Below are positions 17,489-26,500 of a stretch of DNA of 64,000 nt, one piece after another. The stretch lies in assembly GCA_024233625.1 (NCBI GenBank), contig JACKPJ010000002.1, positions 1 to 64,000 on the forward strand, read 5' to 3'. Positions within the stretch are counted from its first letter, which is position 1. Each line of letters starts with the position of its first letter. A program made the position numbers and the translations under genes. The notes beneath the pieces were generated by a model. The model did no database searches and was not told the DNA's origin. It was given only the letters and a program-made list of their open reading frames with translations. The DNA is from Deltaproteobacteria bacterium (GTDB lineage Bacteria; UBA10199; DSSB01).

Positions 17489-18982
17489 TTAATTTTGATT
17501 TTCTCTATACGAAAGACCTTTTGCCCATTTACCTGCCAAAGGAACACCCAAAACATTATTTTCATAGTTAGTATAACGTTTACCGATGGATTCTGACCAA
17601 GTAACATTAGCATGACTATTAATATAAAACTTAGGGTTTTTGATTATAGAATATAGGTTGATGCTTGTGTATAATGCAAGTGTATCCTTGCCATCTCCGT
17701 CAAAATCGCCTGCAACAAAAGCATCTCCGTATTCCAGTCCACCGTTTTCTTCAACAATATCTATAAAAATGAAGCATTCGGATTGATTGATAACATCATC
17801 CCCATTTTGATCCATACAAACTTCTGCATTATCGATATTGTAAAAAGCTAGCTCGTCGACGCCATCCCCATTCCAGTCTCCACTAATGGGCCTCCACTTT
17901 GTAGAAAAGTTCATAGGAATAATGCTATCCTCACCCTCATTCAAAATGTTATTTCCGTTGTCGAGTAGGAATTGCTTATTTTGGTAATCATAATACCCTA
18001 ATTCGTCGACGCCATCCCCATTCCAGTCACCACTAATAAAAATGAGTGCATTGCTTTTGTATACTTTAATGATTTCCTTATTAACTTCACTCTCTGTAAT
18101 AATGCCATCCCCATTTTTATCCATGGAGATTTGATAATAGCCATCGAGAGGAAAGGGAGTATAAAAAGCTAATTCGTCGATGCCATCCCCATTCCAGTCA
18201 CCTGATAATGCTTTTTGATCAAATATATCAAACTTTTTAAGTTCTTCCTGCAATTGGGCATATCTTCCATCTCGGTTGTTGTCGAGAGTAACCTCTCCAG
18301 TTGAAGGGTTATATAGGCCAATTCCTTCTTGATAACCGTGGGCTTGTTTTTTTGGATATAAACGGTTAATTGCAACTTTATCTCCATGAGAGAGATGAAT
18401 CCCACCTAAATCCGTAAAGTTAGGGCCTTTAATTCTTCTGATAGTTGGCAAACCATTTTTACTGGATGCATAAGCATGATAATGCATAATTGAATTGAAA
18501 TCATAGTTTGTAATTATTTGGGTTGGGGCGTAATCAAATATGTCTTCATCGCCAATTTTGATGTTTTCTTTTAATATTTCAACATATTTATCGCGGTCAG
18601 TTCGGGTATGCTCATGAATCAAACCTAAGACGTGGCCTGTTTCATGGAGAATTGTGGAGCTTAGCCAATCCCCCAAGTTGATCCATTGTTTTCCTCCAGC
18701 CATACCTATTGCATTTGAAGCAGATTTCCCGCCGGTTGAGCGAATTTCAACATAGTTTTCTTCATTATTTCTTTCGATAAATTCAATCTTACCAAAAAAA
18801 GACCACCATTTGACAACTTCTTTAAATGTCAGACGATTTTCATTTGTTATACTGTCGCTGAACTCATAATAGACTTTTCCTCCAGGCCATAACTGTACAT
18901 TTGGTTTGGTTGCTGCGGCAAAGGCAGAACTTGAAAAGAAAAGTACCATTAAGCTAATTGTTATCTTGTATATATATTTCAT
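17489..18982 (-). CDS. Secreted astacin-like (M12A) metalloprotease with C-terminal FG-GAP repeats
   Basis: A signal peptide (residues 1-23, ending AFAAA) is followed by an astacin catalytic domain with no obvious long propeptide. The zinc motif HETGHVLGLIHEHTR gives His113, His117, His123 and general base Glu114, and the Met-turn SIMHY (Met166, Tyr168) is present. After residue ~230 come four SGDWNGDG-type repeats (SGDWNGDGIDELAFY, SGDWNGDGVDELGYY, SGDWNGDGVDELAFY, AGDFDGDGKDTLALY), which look like calcium-binding FG-GAP blades. The architecture is a secreted endoprotease with a binding domain, plausible for degrading host or prey protein. The near-identical repeats may recombine. Confidence 0.9.
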   Translation of the reverse strand: MKYIYKITISLMVLFFSSSAFAAATKPNVQLWPGGKVYYEFSDSITNENRLTFKEVVKWWSFFGKIEFIERNNEENYVEIRSTGGKSASNAIGMAGGKQWINLGDWLSSTILHETGHVLGLIHEHTRTDRDKYVEILKENIKIGDEDIFDYAPTQIITNYDFNSIMHYHAYASSKNGLPTIRRIKGPNFTDLGGIHLSHGDKVAINRLYPKKQAHGYQEGIGLYNPSTGEVTLDNNRDGRYAQLQEELKKFDIFDQKALSGDWNGDGIDELAFYTPFPLDGYYQISMDKNGDGIITESEVNKEIIKVYKSNALIFISGDWNGDGVDELGYYDYQNKQFLLDNGNNILNEGEDSIIPMNFSTKWRPISGDWNGDGVDELAFYNIDNAEVCMDQNGDDVINQSECFIFIDIVEENGGLEYGDAFVAGDFDGDGKDTLALYTSINLYSIIKNPKFYINSHANVTWSESIGKRYTNYENNVLGVPLAGKWAKGLSYRENQN

Positions 18983-19366
18983 TTTTTAATGTCTTTTTTG
19001 TATAGTTTTTAGTGTGATACATAATTGATTGATTCAACAGAATCAATCAAATGTTTTTTGCTTCTATTATTTTCTGATTTTTTTTAAAAAAGTTGCTATA
19101 AAATTGCGTTAAATAAGCTTTTTTTATATTTTGGGTTAAATTTTTAGGTATGAAAGATTATTTTATTTAATATAACTAACAAAGTCACATGTATGCTTTT
19201 TGATATTATTGGGCTTTTTTGAAATGAAATAAAGTTTGCTGAAATTAAAAATTACTTAGAAATTTGTTCGTCTTTTTCATCTCATAACAAGTCATTATTT
19301 GTCAGAGCAGAAGTCTTAATTATTTAGTCATTTAAGTTTTAATGGTCGCAAGAATTAGAAGGGGTT
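18983..19366. other. Gene-free AT-rich gap
   Basis: This stretch upstream of the astacin gene is strongly AT-rich and holds no open frame with codon structure. It presumably contains the promoter of the astacin operon, but no convincing -35/-10 pair could be fixed. I see no repeats or hairpins in it. Confidence 0.6.
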
Positions 19367-19394
19367 AAAAAAAAGCTCCCATGAAATGGGAGCT
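19367..19394 (-). terminator. Rho-independent terminator of the Cys-rich lipoprotein gene
   Basis: Read on the minus strand, a nine-base-pair stem (AGCTCCCAT / ATGGGAGCT, three-base loop) is followed by eight T residues. It lies about 37 bases after the lipoprotein stop codon. Confidence 0.9.
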
Positions 19395-19430
19395 ACGAGA
19401 TTATATTAAAATGATTTTTTTAACTTGAAG

Positions 19431-20234
19431 TTATTGACTCACTGTTCTTGTGAGTTTTAGACGGGCCGTTTCTAAGGTTCCGGTCTCCATTGCATCTTGA
19501 TCAGCAACGCATAATAACCAGTCTCCTGCAGGATCTTCTCCATTAAAGTCAGCTAAGGTATTTGTACTGAAGGCATTGGTATAGCTTTTAAATACACATT
19601 GCCCATCATCTTGACAAGCTACTTCATTATCCATGAGGCCTGAGCCGATGAGATCTCCAGAAACTGCGTTGGCGTCTTCTTCATCAAAAGTAATTTCGGA
19701 GGTTTCAATGAGTTCAGCATTAGAAGGCACTGAAACAAGTAGGCCTATTTGTGTGTTGTTAGGACTTTTTAATCCGACAAATAAGTCTGAAACTTGTGTA
19801 TGAGCAATTCCGAATGTGACATTGACATCTGTTAAAGCATTTAAAATGCTGCTAGGTACATTGAGAGTAACACATGTACTATTTGCATCAAAAGGATCAG
19901 CTTCGTTAAGTTGGTCGTCAGTAATTGCAAGTCCTAAACCGGTTTCTTCGTAAGTTTCTTCGCTCACAGTGACTGTACAATCGTTTTCACAACCATCGCC
20001 ATCGATGTTGTTACCATCATCACAAGCTTCATCTCCACTGAGGATACCATCGCCGCAGACATCTGCAGGTAATTCGCATGTGTTGCTACAAGCGTCATCA
20101 TTGATGTCATTACCATCATCGCATTGTTCGCCTGCATCCACGATGCCATTTCCACAATCATCGTCATTCGAACAACCTGCCCCACCTAATAGGCAGACTG
20201 AAAAAAGAATGGCGACCCACTTCAGTTTTTTCAT
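19431..20234 (-). CDS. Lipoprotein with two myxococcal Cys-rich repeats and a proprotein-convertase P-domain
   Basis: The N-terminus is a lipoprotein signal with lipobox LGGAGC (Cys21). Two DUF4215-type Cys-rich repeats follow (about 27-88), recognisable by CGNGIVDAGEQCDDGN and CGDGILSGDEACDDGN, a repeat common in Myxococcota and relatives. The C-terminal ~160 residues resemble a P/Homo-B domain: conserved cores are VNVTFGIAHTQVSDLFVGL and the closing DPAGDWLLCVAD. In convertases this domain sits next to a subtilase, but no protease is fused here. It is anchored to a membrane with the repeats as spacer. The function is unknown. A strong terminator follows, so it is a single-gene unit. Confidence 0.85.
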   Translation of the reverse strand: MKKLKWVAILFSVCLLGGAGCSNDDDCGNGIVDAGEQCDDGNDINDDACSNTCELPADVCGDGILSGDEACDDGNNIDGDGCENDCTVTVSEETYEETGLGLAITDDQLNEADPFDANSTCVTLNVPSSILNALTDVNVTFGIAHTQVSDLFVGLKSPNNTQIGLLVSVPSNAELIETSEITFDEEDANAVSGDLIGSGLMDNEVACQDDGQCVFKSYTNAFSTNTLADFNGEDPAGDWLLCVADQDAMETGTLETARLKLTRTVSQ

Positions 20235-20606
20235 AAGAATTTTCCTTTATTTAATAATTTACTGTGCGATTAAGATTAAATTAATAATTTAATCTTCTCA
20301 ATTGATAGGGTTCAGTTATATTGAAACCTTGATCATTGTCTAGAAAATAACTTTAAATAAAGTCAGATTGTAACTGATAAATAATTTGGGTACAAAATAA
20401 TTATTTATAAAATTCAAGTATTACAATGCGTTATTATATATATTTTTTTTTGAAAACTTTGAATGCATCATCAAATGAGACATAAAAATTTTTTACTTTC
20501 ATTTTTTTTAGACCCAGTTTATTTGAGCTGCGTAGAAATCCGAAACCCTCACTGAATATTTAATATAAAAATTTAAAACTGATTTTACAAAATCACGAGG
20601 TGACTT
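20235..20606. other. Divergent AT-rich intergenic region
   Basis: This gap of about 370 bases separates the divergently transcribed lipoprotein gene and the 713-aa protein gene. It is very AT-rich and must hold the promoters of both. I find no gene, no strong hairpin and no unambiguous promoter hexamers. Confidence 0.6.
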
Positions 20607-22748
20607 ATGACGACTCACGCGAATGGTGGGGTTTCGGTAAGGATGAATTCTACAAATTTGGCAAGTTTTCCCCAAGAAATTTCTGAGGATATTTGCCTGG
20701 ATGCATCTTTAGAAACTTCAATCACAAATTCAAATTTTAATTCTAATCAAAATACTCTTCAAAATAAAAGCACAACAGAACATTTAGTTGTAGCGACACA
20801 ATATCTGCTAGGTTTAGCCGATGATGCATGGAAAAGCTTCAATAAAATTCCAGATCCCCAAATTAAGATGCATGTGGTGACAGCGGGTGCAGAAAAACTT
20901 CGCGCTGCTAAAGAAAAAATAAAAAGCACTTCAAAAAAAACAGAGGAAGCGACTCTTAGTTGGGATACAGCTCCCTGGTATCACAAAGCCTGGATGTTGC
21001 CCGTGGGTCTCTTAGGTGCGATTGCTTGCGGTGGGACAAGTGAAAAGGAATCAGCTACGGATGGTGAAGACACTGGTAATATGACGATGTGTGAGAACGA
21101 AGGTTTAGAGAGTGAATGCACAGTGACGGTGCTTCCCAATGGAGACATTCCTGTCAAGGTATGGGTGGATGGTGCTGAGATTCCTATAGTTCCACTCGAG
21201 ATGAATAACTCCAGTCTTTATGAAAATGTCTGTGCTGCAGGTGGTTACTATCTTTATGAATATCCAGATCCTCAAGAACAAGAAATACTTATGACACTTT
21301 CGACAGGAATTTGGTTTTTATCAAAATGGAGTTTATTCGATTCATTAGAAAATCCGCGGGTAGTGTGTGATGGGGGAACTCGAGAAATTTTAGACTCCGC
21401 TTCGATGGATGTTCAAAATATTGATGAAGAGTGGCAGGTACAAAGGGTGTACGATCTTCTCAGTGCTCAATTGGGACAAGAAATTTCACTCTGGGATGAA
21501 GGGACCATCGATGATCAGCGATTCTCTTATTCCTTCTCAGACCAAGATCAAAAAATTGGTTTGGGAATTTACCATCGAGGAAAGGATGCACTTGAATACC
21601 TTTGGCTCAATGATGCCCCGACTTCAGAAGCCATTGCGAGTGTTTTTACAAATGCTGAGCAAGACTATTTATTATTGGAGGTGAGGGCTGAGGATAGTCA
21701 TGAGTATCAAGGAGAAACTTATTCCTCTAATCGTGTGAGTGAATACTATACCTTTGATTTTAGCGATAAGTCTCAACCTCAGGCACTTGGTAAAATTAAA
21801 GTTCCCCAAGCCAATATCTATGATGAAATGACGCTAGATGGCCACCTCTGGTCCGAGCTTAGTGAAATGACTTTAAGATCTTCTCAAGACCCTTTGATTG
21901 TGGGGGATGAAATCTGGATTTTGCATTATCCAGAGCTCGACCCTTATCTCTATCCTGAGTTAGAAAATATGGGAATTGCGGGACAGTCAGGGCGTGCAAC
22001 GCTCAGTCGTTTTAATTTAGCTGATGGAGAAGCTTTGGGCGATACAGAGCTGCAGATGTATACTCCTAGTAAAGCTAAAGCGATTGCAGGAACGGAGTAT
22101 GTTGCCGTTTACGGGTATCCTAAAATGGTGAATCAAGAATATACTCCGACTATTCTTTGGGTTAACGCGAATGATCCAGTCAATGTTTCGAACTTACAGT
22201 CTATTGACAATCCTCAAATCTTTGAGGGTATTTATAGTACCCCTCAGTTTTCAAAGAATGGTCATAGCATGCTTTTGCTAACAGATGTCACGGATGAGTC
22301 TTATGCAGAAAAATTCTTTCGTTATGCCAACGGTCATTATGTGGAAGAATCTGTCCCTTCCAGGCTTCCTCAGGTAGAAACGGAGTTTTCTTATACCTAT
22401 CAAGAGCTGCCTCAAGTGGGTGTTCGCAAATTCCCTGGAAATGAAATTCTCAAAGATTCAAATTCAGAGCGCATTAATGAAAGTCTGACCCATCGTTCTC
22501 TTTATTCAGGAAAAAATCGCGATTATGTCTGGGTCGATACTGAGCAAGGTCTGGGTTTTTACTTTAGGCTTGATGAAGAGGAGCCCTGTTATAATTTCTA
22601 TGTGGGTGGAGAAGGAGACTTTGAGTTTTCTTGTCCGCTCGAAGTCGGAGCGGCTTTGTACGAACAAAATAATGAACAAGGTCAAGACAAACTTTGGATG
22701 GGATATGGCGACCGGGTGTTGCGGTTAGAGGGTTCCGAACTCCCTTAA
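20607..22748 (+). CDS. 713-aa protein with mid-chain lipobox-like motif and secreted-type C-terminal domain
   Basis: I do not recognise the family. Residues 1-120 are hydrophilic and Ser/Asn-rich, without a signal peptide. Residues 128-141 are short and hydrophobic, ending in a lipobox-like LLGAIAC with Cys141, then a Gly/Ser/Asp-rich linker like that after a lipoprotein cysteine. The remaining ~550 residues are strand-rich, aromatic and acidic, and look like an extracytoplasmic beta-propeller. The start is supported by GAGG upstream. A shorter start at Met130 would give a short lipoprotein signal but lacks a charged n-region and a ribosome site. It is followed by a good terminator and stands alone. 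Confidence 0.7.
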   Translation: MTTHANGGVSVRMNSTNLASFPQEISEDICLDASLETSITNSNFNSNQNTLQNKSTTEHLVVATQYLLGLADDAWKSFNKIPDPQIKMHVVTAGAEKLRAAKEKIKSTSKKTEEATLSWDTAPWYHKAWMLPVGLLGAIACGGTSEKESATDGEDTGNMTMCENEGLESECTVTVLPNGDIPVKVWVDGAEIPIVPLEMNNSSLYENVCAAGGYYLYEYPDPQEQEILMTLSTGIWFLSKWSLFDSLENPRVVCDGGTREILDSASMDVQNIDEEWQVQRVYDLLSAQLGQEISLWDEGTIDDQRFSYSFSDQDQKIGLGIYHRGKDALEYLWLNDAPTSEAIASVFTNAEQDYLLLEVRAEDSHEYQGETYSSNRVSEYYTFDFSDKSQPQALGKIKVPQANIYDEMTLDGHLWSELSEMTLRSSQDPLIVGDEIWILHYPELDPYLYPELENMGIAGQSGRATLSRFNLADGEALGDTELQMYTPSKAKAIAGTEYVAVYGYPKMVNQEYTPTILWVNANDPVNVSNLQSIDNPQIFEGIYSTPQFSKNGHSMLLLTDVTDESYAEKFFRYANGHYVEESVPSRLPQVETEFSYTYQELPQVGVRKFPGNEILKDSNSERINESLTHRSLYSGKNRDYVWVDTEQGLGFYFRLDEEEPCYNFYVGGEGDFEFSCPLEVGAALYEQNNEQGQDKLWMGYGDRVLRLEGSELP

Positions 22749-22794
22749 TGTCGCCAGATCCCTAGAAGTGGTACGTCCGACGTGCTGCTTTGGA

Positions 22795-22827
22795 CCGCAC
22801 TTTGTATATTGCAAAGTGCGGTTTTTT
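22795..22827 (+). terminator. Rho-independent terminator after the 713-aa protein gene
   Basis: CCGCACTTTG pairs perfectly with CAAAGTGCGG over a seven-base loop and is followed by six T residues, about 46 bases after the stop codon. Confidence 0.92.
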
Positions 22828-22847
22828 AATTTTTTCAACAAAATTTT

Positions 22848-24152
22848 TTAACTGTCACTATAGTATTTAATTAAACCATTGACGATGCCATCAGCGTATT
22901 CGCGAAAAATACTTTTGCGCATTTTTCCATAAACTTTTTTAAAACCTTTATAGTCTCCTTGATGAATTCTGGCAATCACCTCTGGGTTATTCATGACAAA
23001 GGCTTCTAAAAAAATCACTGGGTTTTGATAAAGTCGATTGGCCAGAAGATTGCGAGCCCAAAGGTAGGAGTCTTTGCTCATGGCTTTAGCTTGATGTCCT
23101 GCTAAGTAATAATTGGTTGCGGGAAGTTGGGTGCTAGCAGCGAGGCTTTTTGCAATCGTGTGGCCGAGCTTTTTTTCTATGGAATGAGTTCGACTCAGTA
23201 ATTTAAACAGCATTTCAAAACGTACATCGTTGTAATGCAGCTCTTCAGGCATGTAAGAGCCGTTGATAATCACGTGGGTATAATTTTTGTTGCTTAAAAT
23301 AGGATTATTGGGATTGCCCCAATATTCAGCATCAAAGTGAATGCAAAGGGTGATATCCGGCATGATTTTTTCATTGATGAGTTTGGCTCGATCGCGAATT
23401 TCTTGATTGCGATAGGTGAGGACTTCCTGACGCCATTGGAGAGAATTTCCTCTGTCCGGGTCGTGGGGATCTCGATAAGTCTCAGTAATATTTTTTCGAC
23501 CTCGATCGTTAAACCATTTTTGGGCAACTTCACGAAAAGATTCAGGTTTGACCTGAGTGACAGGCGCAGTTTGAGTTCTGACTAAAAAAACCTCGGCTCC
23601 TTTGTCCTGAAGTTTTTCGGCTAAGATTTTTGCAACGGTTAAAGTGAGCTCACCTTCTTTGATGGGTGGAGTTTTATCAACTTGAAACCAACGTTCTTCA
23701 ATTTTGGCATAATTGCCTCCGATATGACCTGGATCAATGGCAATGCGTAAACCCTTGAGCGGTAGTTGGGGATTGCTATTTTGAATCGGATTTTTCCTCC
23801 AATACCCGAAACTCGATCGCGAGTTTGAGTTTTGCTTTGTATTTTTTTCTTGGGAAAAATTAAGCCGAAAGCTCTTTTGCATGTCAGAGCTATTCGTGTG
23901 AATCATGGCATGAGTTGGAAAAATCTTAATATACTTTTGATAGATTTGATCTTGCGTGTAGACTTTTTCTAGAAGGTTTTGAAACTCTGTTTTGGTGATG
24001 CTATTTTGAAATTTTTCTAATTGTTCCCACTGAGGGTTTTCTCCTAGAGGAGTTAAGGCTGCAAAGGGAGGGCGAGGTGAGTCTCTTAAGATAAAGAAAA
24101 AAATTAAAGCAATTAAAGTCAGAATGAATAAAAATGAAAAGCGTCGTTTCAT
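22848..24152 (-). CDS. N-acetylmuramoyl-L-alanine amidase (Amidase_3)
   Basis: This is a periplasmic or membrane-anchored zinc amidase that cleaves the bond between MurNAc and the stem peptide. Residues 4-22 form a hydrophobic signal/anchor. The catalytic domain begins near residue 133 with LRIAIDPGHIGG (zinc His), then IKEGELTLTVA (zinc Glu), LCIHFDAE (second zinc His) and VIFLEAFVMNN (catalytic Glu). The C-terminal part is longer than in AmiC and includes a large insert around residues 205-300. It lies 16 bases after the 714-aa unknown protein gene and is probably co-transcribed with it, hinting that the unknown protein works at the envelope. Confidence 0.9.
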   Translation of the reverse strand: MKRRFSFLFILTLIALIFFFILRDSPRPPFAALTPLGENPQWEQLEKFQNSITKTEFQNLLEKVYTQDQIYQKYIKIFPTHAMIHTNSSDMQKSFRLNFSQEKNTKQNSNSRSSFGYWRKNPIQNSNPQLPLKGLRIAIDPGHIGGNYAKIEERWFQVDKTPPIKEGELTLTVAKILAEKLQDKGAEVFLVRTQTAPVTQVKPESFREVAQKWFNDRGRKNITETYRDPHDPDRGNSLQWRQEVLTYRNQEIRDRAKLINEKIMPDITLCIHFDAEYWGNPNNPILSNKNYTHVIINGSYMPEELHYNDVRFEMLFKLLSRTHSIEKKLGHTIAKSLAASTQLPATNYYLAGHQAKAMSKDSYLWARNLLANRLYQNPVIFLEAFVMNNPEVIARIHQGDYKGFKKVYGKMRKSIFREYADGIVNGLIKYYSDS

Positions 24153-24168
24153 GTCTTTATAGTCTGTT

Positions 24169-26313
24169 TTATTCTTTCAAGGCTTTTAAAGCTTGAGTAG
24201 GCACATCTTGATTAAATAATCTAGAAAATTCGTCAAGTTGGATCCTCTTGAGACCAAAGGTAAATGGTTCATTATCTAATATGCTGCGATTAAGATTTGA
24301 GTCATATAAGCTAACCCCTTTATTTTTCTCTTGGGGAATAGCTTGAGCAGCCTCATTAAGGTAGTCCTCGAGTATTTTTCTGGCAGCGGGATTATAAAAA
24401 TAGCTTACATAGAGTCGAGTATATTCAGAATTCCGAATTTTTTTAAAAATTTCTTTTTGTGAGATTTTTTCTTCACCCGCATAAACATGGAAACGTTGAG
24501 AAAGATTTAAGGAAAGTGATTGTCTGTGATATTCATCTCCCATCGCAACAATAGCTCGGAGAATTTCATCTTTGTCTTGAGTTTTAATTTTTCCCATGAG
24601 TTTATTATAAGTGCTAGAAATGCTAGTTTGTAAAAAGTCTCGGCTAATGCCTGGGTCAATGAGTCCAGCATAAAAACAAAAGCTTGTAATCCAATCGACA
24701 CGTATATCTTCTGGAGTTGCTCTTTCTTCCATATTGCGAAGCGCATGAAATAAAGACTGGGCAAAGGGATTTAATGACGCTTCACCTTGGACTCTATCAA
24801 AGCTGGGGTGTAAAGGTTTGGAGGATCCGCTGCTTTCTCCGGAAAGCTGTCTGTAAAGATGAATGGCAAAATTTAGCTCACCGGGATGCCTAAAATAGGC
24901 TTCCACTTGTTGAGCAAAATCATAGTTGATTGCCATGTGATTAAAGAGTTCCGCAAAAGCGCGGCGTGTGTGAGGTTTCAAACGGCCTCGCCAATCAGTG
25001 CCATCAAAGATAAGAGTGAAAGAATCCCAGGTATCTGCAACTGAGAGATAGTGTTTGTTTAAAATTGATGGGAGTGAATCAGAAGAAGTATGTGATATGC
25101 CAATACTGGTTAAAAGTATGTTGATTCTCAGTGGTCTGAATTCATGTTGGCGTATGACTGTTTCGACATGTTCTAAAGAAGGCAGAGATCTTAGTTGATT
25201 ATAGAGAGCATCGAGTTGAGCCTCCATGTGAGGTAGAGAAGTGCTGTCGTCATATGCATTAGGAGGAAATTTTTGCATGAGCGCACTTTGTAATTCAATG
25301 CCAACGTGATAACGCAATTCGCTGGGTCGATTGCCAAAGGAAAGATCGATGATTTTTTGAGTATATTCGTTGATGATGTCGTCGTAATTTTTCTTTTTTT
25401 TGGGTTCTTCGGGTTTGGCTTCATTATCGATTTGATCAGAGGAACCAGGTTCGATAGTTGCAGGAAGGTTATTTCCATTCCAAAGTTGTAGCATTTGGTT
25501 CCATAAATTGGAAAAAGTGTCTTTGAGTCCCTGCGGAGCATAATGGACCAAAAGTCCAGAGCTTAAACTAAGCGCAAGACCGGGAAGAGAAGAACCTGCC
25601 CAAGCTTTGAGAAGACTTGTGCTTCCCCCTTGCATGAGGGTGACGAGTGCAGTGCTTTGAGTCGCGGCTCCAGCTGTGCTGCCTGCGATTGTTGCCAGTG
25701 CGGCTCCTCCAGCGGCTTTTTGTAGACTCATTTTGAGGCCTTGTTTGATGGCAGCTTTGGCCCCTATGCCGACAATAGTGCGTCCAATATAAAGTTTTGC
25801 AAAATAAGCAGTCGCAAAAATGCCGACTCCACCTAAGATAATTTTAGTGGTTATGCTGCTTGAGGAATCTGAATTTTTAGTGGAATCCTTTTTTCCAGCT
25901 TGTGCAATCGCTTTTTCTTCTTCTTTTAAAGGCTCTGTTGTTGATCTGGATTTTGAAGCTGTGGGAATTTCTTTTTTATCATTTTGGCGCTGGGATTCAT
26001 GATTAGCCTTGTTTTTGAGTTCAGAACTTTTTTTGAGGATTTTGTCAATCCAGGCTTCATTATTTTGTGAGAAAAAGGAAAAGTCAAAATAATCAGGAAG
26101 TGCTGGTGTTTTGATACTCTTGAGTAAATTTTCCCTAAATTCATCTGAAATTTCTTGGATGACTTCAGAGCTTGGAATTGTGCTTGTATTTTTTAATGAA
26201 TCTTCCGCTTTTGCAATCGCTTGATCTTTTAGGGCTAGTATTTCTGAAATCAGAGATCTGTTAGAATTTCCAAAACTATGTGATGGGTTCGGTTTACTGA
26301 CGTCACTCGACAT
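24169..26313 (-). CDS. 714-aa unknown protein with central hydrophobic region
   Basis: I do not recognise this protein. Residues 1-150 are hydrophilic, Ser/Lys/Glu-rich and probably disordered. Residues about 153-265 contain several hydrophobic segments rich in Gly and Ala (for example IILGGVGIFATAYFAKLYIG), which could insert in a membrane. After a Pro/Lys/Glu linker the last ~400 residues are a soluble helical domain. The start has GGGAG upstream. The amidase gene follows 16 bases later in the same direction, while the 1,536-aa gene lies 187 bases upstream. The layout (disordered head, Gly/Ala-rich hydrophobic middle, soluble tail) recurs in the 564-aa protein at 44.8 kb. Confidence 0.65.
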   Translation of the reverse strand: MSSDVSKPNPSHSFGNSNRSLISEILALKDQAIAKAEDSLKNTSTIPSSEVIQEISDEFRENLLKSIKTPALPDYFDFSFFSQNNEAWIDKILKKSSELKNKANHESQRQNDKKEIPTASKSRSTTEPLKEEEKAIAQAGKKDSTKNSDSSSSITTKIILGGVGIFATAYFAKLYIGRTIVGIGAKAAIKQGLKMSLQKAAGGAALATIAGSTAGAATQSTALVTLMQGGSTSLLKAWAGSSLPGLALSLSSGLLVHYAPQGLKDTFSNLWNQMLQLWNGNNLPATIEPGSSDQIDNEAKPEEPKKKKNYDDIINEYTQKIIDLSFGNRPSELRYHVGIELQSALMQKFPPNAYDDSTSLPHMEAQLDALYNQLRSLPSLEHVETVIRQHEFRPLRINILLTSIGISHTSSDSLPSILNKHYLSVADTWDSFTLIFDGTDWRGRLKPHTRRAFAELFNHMAINYDFAQQVEAYFRHPGELNFAIHLYRQLSGESSGSSKPLHPSFDRVQGEASLNPFAQSLFHALRNMEERATPEDIRVDWITSFCFYAGLIDPGISRDFLQTSISSTYNKLMGKIKTQDKDEILRAIVAMGDEYHRQSLSLNLSQRFHVYAGEEKISQKEIFKKIRNSEYTRLYVSYFYNPAARKILEDYLNEAAQAIPQEKNKGVSLYDSNLNRSILDNEPFTFGLKRIQLDEFSRLFNQDVPTQALKALKE

Positions 26314-26500
26314 ACTTATCTCCCTGACCTTACCCTGATCATTGATTTGAATTAGTATTAATGCTGCTTCCCGGACGCTTTTGCTAAGAGCTAATCGAGG
26401 AGATATAACTAGCTACTTTGATGTAAATTATCAAGTAAAGTTTTAGTATATAAATTTCACATTAAGTCATAAAACGAATGTGCTTTTTATAGCTACGTTT

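Noticed and set aside
17780..18220. CRISPR-like array suggested by similar DNA units
   Set aside because: The repeated units are in-frame FG-GAP protein repeats of the astacin gene with unequal spacing; no array or cas gene occurs in the window.
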